DNA from: Microbacterium sp.
Lineage (GTDB): Bacteria > Actinomycetota > Actinomycetes > Actinomycetales > Microbacteriaceae
Assembly (NCBI GenBank): GCA_003524435.1
Contig: DQHP01000117.1
Span: 3,007 to 45,326 of the forward strand
Direction of reading: 5' to 3'
Length of the DNA: 42,320 nt
Shown: positions 23,050 through 30,575 of the stretch, piece after piece
Layout of the letters: every line of letters begins with the position of its first letter
How positions within the stretch are numbered: position 1 is the first letter of the stretch
The notes under the pieces: model-generated
Seen by the model: the letters and a program-made list of their open reading frames with translations, nothing else
Told to the model about the DNA's origin: nothing
The model's database searches: none
Position numbers and translations under genes: made by a program

Positions 23050-24711
23050 TCAGTCGTTGGTGTACCAGGCGGCAGTGTTCGCCGGCAGTGCGGTGCCCTC
23101 AAATGGCTGGCTCTGCACGACGAAGGTCACATCCGTGCCCAGTTCCAGCGGCTCGCCGCCGAGGTTCGCGGCCACGTGCAGGTCGCCGCGGCGGAACGCC
23201 ACAGCATCCGCACCCAGGTCGTCCCAAATCAGCGATCCGGATCCGAGCGCGCGCTCGCGACGCAGGCGCAGCAACTGCTTGTACAGGTTCAGCGTTGACG
23301 TTTCGTCAGCCTCTTCTACATCCCGGGCAAATGTTGCCCACTCGGCCGGCTGAGGCAGCCACGAGTCGCCGGTGTCGTTGAAGCCGAAGGCGGGAGCATC
23401 CGCCTGCCACGGGATCGGAACACGGCAGCCATCGCGGCCGTAGCGCTCGCCGTTCGTGCGCAGCCATGTCGGGTCTTGCCGGAACTCGTCCGGAATCTCC
23501 ATCGCCTCGGGGAGTCCGAGCTCTTCGCCCTGATAGAGATATGACGAGCCGGGCAATGACAGCATCAGAGTCGTCGCTGCGCGGCCGCGGGCGAGGCCGA
23601 TCGCCGCATCAGGCTTGCCAGCCGATTTCGGGCCAATGCCCTCACCCTGCGGATTATCAGCCGTCAGTGCGAGGCGTGATGCGTGGCGGACGACGTCGTG
23701 GTTGGACAGTACCCAGGTGCTGGGAGCGCCGACCTTGCCGAACTCGTCGAGCGATTCGCGGATGACGTCGCTCAGCGACTTCGCGTCCCACGGGGTCATC
23801 AGATAGGGGAAGTTGAACGTCTGGTGCATTTCGTCCGGACGCACCCAGAGCGCGGTCTTCTCGAGCGTGGGAAGCCATGCTTCGCCGCAGAGCGCGCGGT
23901 CGCCATCGTACTCCGCGAGCACCTTATGCCAGTCGCGGTATATGTCGTGAACTTCTTCCTGACCCCAGTACGGCACGTTCTGGTCGCCGCCGCCCATCGA
24001 ATCGGCATCCGCGACCGGTGCGTAGTCGGGAAGGCCCGCTTCTTTCACCATGCCGTGCGCGACATCTACGCGGAAGCCGTCGACGCCGCGGTCAAGCCAG
24101 AATCGCAGGATGGAGCGGAACTCTTCCTTGACCTCTTCGTTGGTCCAGTCGAAGTCGGGCTGGGTCGCGTCAAAAATGTGCAGATACCACTGGCCGGGGT
24201 TGCCGTCAGCCTCGGTGACGCGCTCCCACATGCCCCCGCCGAAGACGCTCTCCCAGTTGTTCGGGGGCAGTTCGCCGTTCTCGCCCTTGCCGTCGCGGAA
24301 CACATAGCGCGCACGCTCGGGGCTGCCGGGTGCTGCCTTCAGCGCCTCTTGGAACCAGACGTGCTGATCGGAAGAGTGGTTCGGGACCAGGTCGACAATG
24401 ACGCGGATGCCGCGGGCATGAGCCTCGGCGAGCATCGCATCGAAGTCATCGAGAGTGCCGAACAATGGGTCAACGTCGCGGTAGTCGGCGACGTCGTAGC
24501 CGGCATCCTTCTGAGGGCTCGTCATGAACGGGCTCAGCCAGATCGCATCGACGCCGAGATCCTGCAGGGAATCGAGGCGGCTCGTGATCCCAGGAAGATC
24601 GCCGATGCCGTCGCCAGAAGCATCTGCGAAGGAACGGGGGTAGATCTGGTAGATGACGGCGCTGCGCCACCACTCGGAACCGGGGGCCGCGATCTGCTCA
24701 AGCTCACTCAT
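23050..24711 (-). CDS. GH13 alpha-glucosidase (oligo-1,6-glucosidase/trehalose synthase-like group)
   Basis: 553 aa, cytoplasmic (no signal peptide). Opening SEWWRSAVIYQIYPRSFADA, GDGIGDLPGI and region I DLVPNHSS are typical of the oligosaccharide branch of GH13. Nucleophile Asp216 lies in GFRVDVAHG, acid/base Glu277 in LCGEAWLP and the third acid Asp339 in LSNHDVVRH. Domain C ends WYTND. It should release glucose from the non-reducing end of imported malto- or isomalto-oligosaccharides or sucrose. No transporter is adjacent; the usual companion CUT1 operon must be elsewhere. A LacI-type operator lies 13 bases upstream of the start codon. Confidence 0.92.
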   Translation of the reverse strand: MSELEQIAAPGSEWWRSAVIYQIYPRSFADASGDGIGDLPGITSRLDSLQDLGVDAIWLSPFMTSPQKDAGYDVADYRDVDPLFGTLDDFDAMLAEAHARGIRVIVDLVPNHSSDQHVWFQEALKAAPGSPERARYVFRDGKGENGELPPNNWESVFGGGMWERVTEADGNPGQWYLHIFDATQPDFDWTNEEVKEEFRSILRFWLDRGVDGFRVDVAHGMVKEAGLPDYAPVADADSMGGGDQNVPYWGQEEVHDIYRDWHKVLAEYDGDRALCGEAWLPTLEKTALWVRPDEMHQTFNFPYLMTPWDAKSLSDVIRESLDEFGKVGAPSTWVLSNHDVVRHASRLALTADNPQGEGIGPKSAGKPDAAIGLARGRAATTLMLSLPGSSYLYQGEELGLPEAMEIPDEFRQDPTWLRTNGERYGRDGCRVPIPWQADAPAFGFNDTGDSWLPQPAEWATFARDVEEADETSTLNLYKQLLRLRRERALGSGSLIWDDLGADAVAFRRGDLHVAANLGGEPLELGTDVTFVVQSQPFEGTALPANTAAWYTND

Positions 24712-24724
24712 GCGATGAGCCTAC

Positions 24725-24738
24725 TGCAAGCGCTTACA
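24725..24738. promoter_or_regulatory. LacI-family operator upstream of the GH13 gene
   Basis: TGCAAGCGCTTACA, a near-perfect palindrome centred on CG, lies between the GH13 start (24711) and the facing 3' end of the dehydrogenase gene. It matches the general LacI/GalR operator form and differs from the CebR box used at 28088-28136, consistent with binding by the LacI protein encoded at 21991-23040. Confidence 0.75.
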
Positions 24739-24757
24739 GTTTTGCGAGCGGGAGGTG

Positions 24758-25687
24758 TCACTCGCCGCTGATCACGACGTTGACGGGCGCCTTGCCGCCC
24801 AGCATCCGCTCGATCTGAGCGCGGATGAGACGCGCGATTCGCGGGTTCATCGCGGTTGATGCTCCGCCGACGTGCGGCGAGATGAGGACGCCCTCGGCCT
24901 TCCAGAGCGGATGCTCCGCCGGAAGCGGTTCCGGATCGACGACGTCGAGCGCAGCGCGAATGCGTCCGTCCTGTCGCACGAGGGCGTCCGAGTCGACGAG
25001 AGTGCCGCGTCCGACGTTCACCAGCAACGCGCCATCGGCCATGCGCGCCAGCATTTCGTCGTTAAACAGGTGGCGTGTCTCTGAGCCGCCGGGCAAAGCG
25101 AGGATCACAATCTCGGCGTCGGGAAGCAGCGCAGGCAGTTCATCGATCGCGTGCACATTCAGTTTGCCGAGGCGCTCGTGCCACACCGGGCGTGCCGTTC
25201 GGGCCACGACCGTGAGGTGCACCTCGAATGGCTCCAGGCGAATCGCGATCGCTTCGCCGACCCCGCCGAAACCAACCAACAGCACGCGGCGGTCGGCGAG
25301 GCTCTCGGCAAAAACGGGCGACCATTCGCCTCGCTGCTGTGCGAGAACGAATCGGGGAAACTGGCGTTGGGCCGCGAGGGTGAGAGCAAGTGCGAGTTCA
25401 GCGGACGAGGTCTCGTGCACGCTGGCCGCATTGGCGAAGGGGATGCCGGCGGGGAGGGCATCTGCGACGCCGTCGTAGCCGATCGACTGACTTTGCACCA
25501 GACCGACATTGAGGCCGGTGAGCGCGCCGAGGGCGGAGGCGCCGCCCATATACGGCGGCACGACCAGATCAATTCGTTCGCGCGGTGGGGGTGAGTTCAA
25601 GTCCCAGACCTCGAGTTCCACTCCCTCAGGAATCGTGCCGAGGCCCTCGGCAAGACGGGCAGTGGGAACGGTGACGAAGAGACTCAC
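24758..25687 (-). CDS. D-isomer-specific 2-hydroxyacid dehydrogenase family protein
   Basis: 309 aa. The NAD-binding Rossmann motif is VLLVGFGGVGEAIAIRLEPF (near 134-153). Catalytic Arg is in NVGRGTLVD, Glu in DVVDPEPLPAEHPLW and His in ISPHVGGAS. The catalytic N-terminal half is short (about 100 residues), the size of the glyoxylate/hydroxypyruvate reductase-like group. It likely reduces a 2-keto acid to a D-2-hydroxy acid. It is upstream of the GH13 gene on the same strand, 46 bases away, but the operator between them suggests a separate transcript. Confidence 0.88.
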   Translation of the reverse strand: MSLFVTVPTARLAEGLGTIPEGVELEVWDLNSPPPRERIDLVVPPYMGGASALGALTGLNVGLVQSQSIGYDGVADALPAGIPFANAASVHETSSAELALALTLAAQRQFPRFVLAQQRGEWSPVFAESLADRRVLLVGFGGVGEAIAIRLEPFEVHLTVVARTARPVWHERLGKLNVHAIDELPALLPDAEIVILALPGGSETRHLFNDEMLARMADGALLVNVGRGTLVDSDALVRQDGRIRAALDVVDPEPLPAEHPLWKAEGVLISPHVGGASTAMNPRIARLIRAQIERMLGGKAPVNVVISGE

Positions 25688-25776
25688 ATTTCGAGCCTAT
25701 CTGTCCAGGCCTCGAACGAACCCGCCAAGCCCGTCTGCAGGGGCAACACCTACCGGCCGAGCGCGGTGCTGGCCTG

Positions 25777-25863
25777 ATGGTTGCTCTGACCGGACTCCTG
25801 TTTCTCGGGGTCTTCTTCATGATGCTCACGCCGTATCCGGGAAAGATGCCCGGCGGGGAGTAA
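25777..25863 (+). CDS. Possible 28-aa single-helix peptide
   Basis: ATG GTT GCT to TAA encodes one hydrophobic helix (MVALTGLLFLGVFFMMLTPY) with a short polar end (PGKMPGGE). There is no convincing ribosome site before the ATG, and no homologue is recognised. It lies in a 208-base gap between the dehydrogenase start and the DUF1761 gene, 32 bases before the latter's ATG. It could be a small membrane protein or chance. Confidence 0.25.
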   Translation: MVALTGLLFLGVFFMMLTPYPGKMPGGE

Positions 25864-25895
25864 CGTGAGCGGCATCCGTCGACGAGGAGGATGCC

Positions 25896-26327
25896 ATGAT
25901 TCCCGAGATCAACTACTGGGCAGTGGTGCTGGCCACGGCATCGAGCATGCTCGTCGGCTCGATCTGGTACATGCCGAAGGTCTTCGGCAACCGCTGGGCG
26001 CGACTGGCGAACGTCGACATCTCCGGCTCCAGCAAAGGCGTTGTGTGGCCGATCCTCACGACGTTGATCGTGAGTTTTGTCACCGCGTGGGTTCTGGCCG
26101 GAGCATCCGCCATCGCCTGGCATTTCTACGAGGGCTCGTTCTTCGTCGCGTCGGTGGTGACGTCGATCCTGCTGTGGGCGGGGTTCACGGCTGCACGATT
26201 CATCACACATGACGCTTTCGAGGGGCGTCCAACGGCGCTTACGACCTTGAATATCGCGCACGAACTGGTCACCCTCGTGATCATGGCCGTGATCATCGGG
26301 GCCTGGGCGCCTGCGGGGACGATCTAG
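25896..26327 (+). CDS. DUF1761 family membrane protein
   Basis: 143 aa with four predicted helices (about 7-27, 46-72, 81-100, 117-138). The opening MIPEINYWAVVLATASSMLV with GSIWYMPKVFGNRWARL is the hallmark of DUF1761 proteins, whose function is unknown. GAGGAGG lies six bases before the ATG. It is transcribed alone, convergent with purQ; the 137-base gap after it has only a weak imperfect hairpin (GTCTGTCC around 26349 with GGGCAGACAG around 26410). Confidence 0.82.
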   Translation: MIPEINYWAVVLATASSMLVGSIWYMPKVFGNRWARLANVDISGSSKGVVWPILTTLIVSFVTAWVLAGASAIAWHFYEGSFFVASVVTSILLWAGFTAARFITHDAFEGRPTALTTLNIAHELVTLVIMAVIIGAWAPAGTI

Positions 26328-26464
26328 CCGGCGGGTGCCGTTACGGATGTCTGTCCAGATCCACGGATGGCTGTTGAGAAACCGAAAATCGACATACGGG
26401 TGTGGTTTTGGGCAGACAGGTGTACCCCGCGGATGCCGCGGCACCCGCCCTTGATCGGTGAGGT

Positions 26465-27172
26465 CTACGCGGCGACCCGTGAGACCGCAGTGATCGCGCT
26501 CGTGAAGAACGCCAGGCCGTCGATGCCGCTGCGCATAGCCGCGTGAGTGTCTGGGCCGAATCCCGCCTCGGTCGCGTGCTCGGGGTGCGGCATGAGGCCG
26601 ACGACGTTGCCTGCAGTGTTTGTCAGGCCGGCGATGTCGCGCAGAGATCCGTTCGGGTTGACGCCCGCATAGCGGAAGGCGACGAGCCCTTCCCCTTCGA
26701 TGCGGTCCAGCGTCTCATCATCCGCCACATAGCCGCCTTCGGCGTTCTTCAGCGGAATGACGATCTCCTGGCCTTGCGTGAACTCACTCGTCCAGGCCGA
26801 CGAGGTGTTCTCCACCGTCAGCTTCTGGTCGCGCCGCACGAAATGCTGATGGTCGTTGCGGATCAGTCCGCCGGGCAGCAGGTGTGCCTCTACAAGCATC
26901 TGGAAACCGTTGCAGATGCCGAGCACAGGCATCCCCTTTGCTGCGGCGTCCTTCACCTCGGTCATGATCGGTGACAGGGCCGCGATCGCGCCTGAGCGCA
27001 GGTAGTCGCCGTAGCTGAACCCGCCGGGGAGCACGAGGGCGTCGACACCGTCGAGGTCGTGGGATCCGTGCCAGAGTGCGACAGGCTCAGCACCGGCGAG
27101 GCGCACTGCACGCTGAGCGTCGCGGTCGTCCAAAGAACCCGGCCACGTGATGACGCCGATGCGGACAGTCAC
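26465..27172 (-). CDS. purQ: Phosphoribosylformylglycinamidine synthase subunit PurQ
   Basis: 235 aa class I glutamine amidotransferase. It has VITWPGSLDDRDAQRA at the N-terminus, LPGGFSYGDYLRSGA, the nucleophile Cys87 in LGICNGFQML and the His-Glu pair in GLMPHPEHA. It supplies ammonia to PurL for FGAM synthesis in purine biosynthesis. The start overlaps the purS stop by ATGA. purL is not in the window, at least not immediately downstream on this strand, where the next gene is the convergent DUF1761 gene. Confidence 0.95.
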   Translation of the reverse strand: MTVRIGVITWPGSLDDRDAQRAVRLAGAEPVALWHGSHDLDGVDALVLPGGFSYGDYLRSGAIAALSPIMTEVKDAAAKGMPVLGICNGFQMLVEAHLLPGGLIRNDHQHFVRRDQKLTVENTSSAWTSEFTQGQEIVIPLKNAEGGYVADDETLDRIEGEGLVAFRYAGVNPNGSLRDIAGLTNTAGNVVGLMPHPEHATEAGFGPDTHAAMRSGIDGLAFFTSAITAVSRVAA

Positions 27173-27417
27173 TCGACGACCTCGATGCCGACGACATCTT
27201 CGATCACGGAGTTCGAGAGCACATTATCGGCGAGTTTTTTAGCCTCGGTGAGAATCTCGTCGGTGACTTCTCCGTCGACGGTGAGCTCGAAGCGTTTGCC
27301 GATGCGTACATCACTGAAGCCTTCCACCCCTAGTCGCGAGAACGCACCCGAGACGGCCTTCCCCTGAGGGTCGAGCAGTTCGGATTTGGGCATGACGTCA
27401 ACGACGATGGTAGGCAT
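27169..27417 (-). CDS. purS: Phosphoribosylformylglycinamidine synthase subunit PurS
   Basis: 82 aa from ATG 27417 with GGAG seven bases upstream; the frame is open for 11 more codons without a better site. It begins MPTIVVDVMPKSELLDPQG and has the fold strand VRIGKRFELTVDG, matching PurS, the small subunit that bridges PurQ and PurL in the bacterial FGAM synthase complex. Translationally coupled to purQ. It lies 71 bases after apt; that gap contains a GCGGGCA/TGCCCGC hairpin (27443-27474) and a TAGACT box that could give it its own promoter. Confidence 0.93.
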   Translation of the reverse strand: MPTIVVDVMPKSELLDPQGKAVSGAFSRLGVEGFSDVRIGKRFELTVDGEVTDEILTEAKKLADNVLSNSVIEDVVGIEVVE

Positions 27418-27488
27418 TGAAGGCTCCGGATGTCGCGGGAAGGCGGGCACGCCCAGTCTATCGGCAATGCCCGCTGTTGCCCTCCGGG

Positions 27489-28019
27489 TCAGGAGTGGAA
27501 GACCGTGTGCAGGTCGCCGATCAGATCGCGGCCGCCGAGGCCGTCAATCTCGAACAGCACCGAGATACCAGCGACGTGTGAGCCGAGCTGCTCGACCAGT
27601 TGGCGGCCGGCTGCGAGAGTGCCTCCGGTGGCGAGCACATCATCGATCAGCAGCACGCGCGAGCCCTTCGGCAGATCGTCGTGCATTTCGATCGTCGCGG
27701 TGCCGTATTCGAGGGCATAGTCGACGGATGCCGCGGGCCGAGGAAGCTTGCCTGACTTGCGGATCGGGATGAGGCCGACCCCTGCCACGATCGCCGCGGC
27801 GCTGGCGATCAAGAAGCCGCGTGCCTCGATTCCGGCGATGACATCGAACTGGCCGGCGAAGGGCTCGATGATCGCCTCGGTCGTCGCTCGCAGCGCTTCA
27901 GCATCGGCCAGCAGCGGCGTGATGTCGCGGAACAGAATGCCGGGTTCTGGATAGTCCGGGATGCTGCGGATCAGTGATTCAGCGCGGGTGAGGGCGGGGG
28001 ACAGCTCGGTGGAGGGCAC
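27489..28019 (-). CDS. apt: Adenine phosphoribosyltransferase
   Basis: 176 aa, usual length. It has SIPDYPEPGILFRDITPLLA (Apt N-terminal motif), GIEARGFLIASAAA, KSGKLPRPAASVDYALEYGT and the PRPP-binding loop VLLIDDVLATGGT. It converts adenine and PRPP to AMP in the salvage pathway. It is the first gene of the apt-purS-purQ group, which joins salvage and de novo purine genes, and is divergent from the cellobiose operon with 172 bases between starts. Confidence 0.95.
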   Translation of the reverse strand: MPSTELSPALTRAESLIRSIPDYPEPGILFRDITPLLADAEALRATTEAIIEPFAGQFDVIAGIEARGFLIASAAAIVAGVGLIPIRKSGKLPRPAASVDYALEYGTATIEMHDDLPKGSRVLLIDDVLATGGTLAAGRQLVEQLGSHVAGISVLFEIDGLGGRDLIGDLHTVFHS

Positions 28020-28077
28020 TGGTCAAGGTTACCTGGAGCCGTCTGGCTGCGCCGTTGTCACTGGCGGCCGAGGCTGC

Positions 28078-28107
28078 TTGACATTCATGAGAGCGCTCCC
28101 ATATAGT
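28078..28107 (+). promoter_or_regulatory. cebE promoter (TTGACA-18-TATAGT)
   Basis: A consensus -35 TTGACA (28078-28083) and a -10 TATAGT (28102-28107) are 18 bases apart, with start expected near 28114. The spacer is occupied almost exactly by a CebR box. This is the strongest vegetative promoter seen in the window, so tight repression would be needed. Confidence 0.8.
28088..28101. promoter_or_regulatory. CebR operator O1
   Basis: TGAGAGCGCTCCCA differs in one position from the CebR/CelR box TGGGAGCGCTCCCA known from Streptomyces and Thermobifida. It lies between -35 and -10 of the cebE promoter. Confidence 0.85.
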
Positions 28108-28122
28108 GACTCTTCGACGCTG

Positions 28123-28136
28123 TGGGAGCGCTCCCG
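28123..28136. promoter_or_regulatory. CebR operator O2
   Basis: TGGGAGCGCTCCCG matches the CebR box except for the last base and lies just after the expected transcription start, 35 bases centre to centre from O1. Two repressor dimers could act as roadblock and promoter block. Confidence 0.85.
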
Positions 28137-28191
28137 CAGCCAAATCTTGAACGACCCGCACCATCTCGAACACCACACAAAGGAGTGAACT

Positions 28192-29505
28192 GTGAACACA
28201 CGTGTCCGCCGACGGATCCTGACGACAGCTGCCGTCGCATCCGTTTCTGCTCTCGCGCTCGCTGGCTGCGCCAGCGGTAATGACTCGGGTGATTCCGGGG
28301 GAAGTGCCGACGAAGAGGTCACTTTGACCATCACCACTTTCGGCACCTTCGGCTACGACGACCTCTACAAGGAATACGAGGATCTGAACCCGAACGTCAC
28401 CATCGAGCCGACGAACATCGACACCGGCGGCAACGCCCGCACCGATGTCTTCACGAAGATCGGCGCCGGTGGCGGCCTCAGCGACATCGTCGCGATCGAA
28501 GAGGGCTGGCTCGGCGCCATCATGGATGTGTCCGACCTCTTCGTCGATCTGCGCGACTACGGCATCGAAGACCGCAAGGGCGACTGGGTCGATTGGAAGT
28601 ACAACCAGGGCACCGACGCCGAAGACCGCGTCATCGGCTACGGCACTGACATCGGTCCGAGTGGCATCTGCTACAACGGCCCCGCCTTCGAAGCGGCGGG
28701 GCTCCCCAGCGACCGCGAATCGGTCGCAGAATTGCTCACCGGTGACTGGGAGAACTACTTCACCGTCGGCGCCGACTACACGGCGAAGACCGGCAAGGCC
28801 TGGTACGACCACTCGGGCTTCGTCTGGAACTCAATGGTCAACCAACTCGACGAGGGCTACTACACCGCAGATGGTGAGTTGAACGTCGAGGGCAACGCCG
28901 AGCTCAAGGAGCGCTTCGAGCTGCTGGGCGCCGCGACCGAGGGCGGACAGTCCGCCGCAGAGGCCGCATGGGACTGGAACGGCGGAAAGTCGTTCGTCGA
29001 CAGCTCCTTCGCGACCTTCGTCTGCCCCGGCTGGATGCTGGGAAACATCGCTGGCAAGCTGGAATCAGGCGGCGGCGACGCCTCGACCGGTTGGGACTTC
29101 GCGAACGTGTTCCCCGGTGGAGCGACCAACTGGGGTGGTGCATTCCTCACCGTGCCGGAGAGCTCTGAGCACAAGGAAGCAGCCGCAGCGCTTGCCGACT
29201 GGCTGACGCAGCCTGAGCAGCAGATCACGCAGTCCACGGCCGCGGGCAACTTCCCGTCGACCGTCAAGGCGCAGGAGAAGATCGCCGCTGATGCGACTCC
29301 GAATGAGCTCTTCAACGGCGCACCCACCGGCGCGATCCTCGCCGAGCGCGCCGAGGACGTCGTCGCACAGTTCAAGGGTGCCGATGACTCGGTCATCCAG
29401 GAGAACGTCTTCGGCCCGCCGCTGAGCGCTCTCGACCGTGGTGAGGTCAACACGCAAGAGGCGTGGGACAAGGCCATCGCGCTTCTGGACGAGCTCGTCG
29501 GATGA
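28192..29505 (+). CDS. cebE: Cellobiose/cello-oligosaccharide-binding lipoprotein CebE
   Basis: 437 aa from GTG 28192 with AAGGAG upstream. Lipoprotein signal with Arg-rich start (VNTRVRRRILTTAAVASVSA) and lipobox LAGC, then a Ser/Gly/Asp linker and a family-1 extracellular solute-binding fold: TLTITTFGTFGYDDLYKEYE, GGGLSDIVAIEEGWL, GYGTDIGPSGICYN, a tryptophan-rich stretch AWDWNGGKSF and WGGAFLTVP. The CebR boxes, the two CUT1 permeases and the GH1 gene behind it identify the cello-oligosaccharide system. No MsiK-type ATPase is in the operon, as usual for actinobacteria, where a shared ATPase is encoded elsewhere. The stop overlaps cebF. Confidence 0.9.
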   Translation: MNTRVRRRILTTAAVASVSALALAGCASGNDSGDSGGSADEEVTLTITTFGTFGYDDLYKEYEDLNPNVTIEPTNIDTGGNARTDVFTKIGAGGGLSDIVAIEEGWLGAIMDVSDLFVDLRDYGIEDRKGDWVDWKYNQGTDAEDRVIGYGTDIGPSGICYNGPAFEAAGLPSDRESVAELLTGDWENYFTVGADYTAKTGKAWYDHSGFVWNSMVNQLDEGYYTADGELNVEGNAELKERFELLGAATEGGQSAAEAAWDWNGGKSFVDSSFATFVCPGWMLGNIAGKLESGGGDASTGWDFANVFPGGATNWGGAFLTVPESSEHKEAAAALADWLTQPEQQITQSTAAGNFPSTVKAQEKIAADATPNELFNGAPTGAILAERAEDVVAQFKGADDSVIQENVFGPPLSALDRGEVNTQEAWDKAIALLDELVG

Positions 29506-30575
29506 TCACTTCGACAGGCTCGGTGACCGAGTCGACAGATTCAGCCGTCGAGGGCCCGGTTGCTGGGCCTGTCGAAGCACCGCGCACCCCGCGGAGCTCA
29601 AAGCCCTCCTGGCGTCATCGCGCATCCCGCTTCGACCAGAAGGCCTCGCCCTACCTCTACATCTCGCCGTTCTTCCTGGTATTCGGAATCGTCGGGCTGT
29701 TCCCGCTCATCTACACGGTTTACGTCGCCGTGCACGACTGGGACCTGCTCAAGGGCGAGGGAGACTTCGTCGGATTCACCAACTTCGTCGAGATCCTCGG
29801 CGACGGCATGTTCTGGAACTCGATCTCCAACACCCTGAGCATCTTCCTGCTCTCTGCGATTCCGCAGCTCGCAGTCGCACTCATCGTCGCCTACCTTCTG
29901 GACCGAGGACTCCGTGCGCCCACGTTCTGGCGCATGAGCATCCTCATCCCCTTCGTCGTGACGCCGGTGGCCGTGGCGATCATTTTCTCCAGCATCTTCA
30001 GCGAGGCCGACGGTCTCGCCAACAACATCCTCAACCTCCTCGGCATCGTCGATCAGGAGTGGAAGCACAACACTTTCCTCTCGCACATCGCGATCGCCAC
30101 GATGGTCAACTTCCGCTGGACCGGATACAACGCTCTCATCCTGCTCGCCGCTATGCAGGCGGTGCCGCGTGATCTTTACGAATCCGCTGCCATCGACGGT
30201 GCAGGCCCCATCCGACGCTTCGTTTCGATCACCATCCCGACGATTCGTCCGACCCTCATCTTCGTGATCATCACCGCAACCATCGGCGGTCTACAGATCT
30301 TCGCCGAGCCGCGGCTATTCGATGTCTCCACCGCAGGTGGTATCGGCGGCAGCGAACGGCAGTTCCAGACCACAGTGCTGTTCCTCTGGGAGATGGCGTT
30401 CTTCCGACGGAACCTGGGCGAAGCATCCGCCGTCGCGATCCTCCTGTTCCTGCTCATCATCGGAATCGGCCTGATCAACTTCCTCATCACGAGGAGCATC
30501 TCAACGGGCAACCCACCCCAGAACAGAGCTGCGCGGCGCCTTGCCCGCCGCAGCGCGAAGGAGCTGAACCGATGA
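29502..30575 (+). CDS. cebF: Sugar ABC transporter permease CebF (MalF type)
   Basis: 357 aa from ATG 29502, overlapping the cebE stop (ATGA). Six helices begin at about residue 53 (SPYLYISPFFLVFGIVGLFP). The EAA loop is DLYESAAIDGAGPIRRFVSI. The first 40 residues are not conserved-looking (Ser, Thr, Pro, Val-rich) and are encoded by a long inverted repeat (29509-29529 with 29557-29577) of the TCGACAGGCTC family, so the N-terminal tail appears to derive from an intergenic repeat. It forms the membrane channel with CebG. Confidence 0.9.
   Translation: MITSTGSVTESTDSAVEGPVAGPVEAPRTPRSSKPSWRHRASRFDQKASPYLYISPFFLVFGIVGLFPLIYTVYVAVHDWDLLKGEGDFVGFTNFVEILGDGMFWNSISNTLSIFLLSAIPQLAVALIVAYLLDRGLRAPTFWRMSILIPFVVTPVAVAIIFSSIFSEADGLANNILNLLGIVDQEWKHNTFLSHIAIATMVNFRWTGYNALILLAAMQAVPRDLYESAAIDGAGPIRRFVSITIPTIRPTLIFVIITATIGGLQIFAEPRLFDVSTAGGIGGSERQFQTTVLFLWEMAFFRRNLGEASAVAILLFLLIIGIGLINFLITRSISTGNPPQNRAARRLARRSAKELNR
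29509..29577. repeat. 21-nt imperfect inverted repeat inside the start of cebF
   Basis: The left arm 29509-29529 and right arm 29557-29577 share the core CTTCGACAGGC. They differ at four of 21 positions, and each difference leaves a G-U pair in RNA. The sequence belongs to the same family as 9045-9088. It begins four bases after the cebE stop and codes for residues 3-26 of CebF. Confidence 0.8.
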
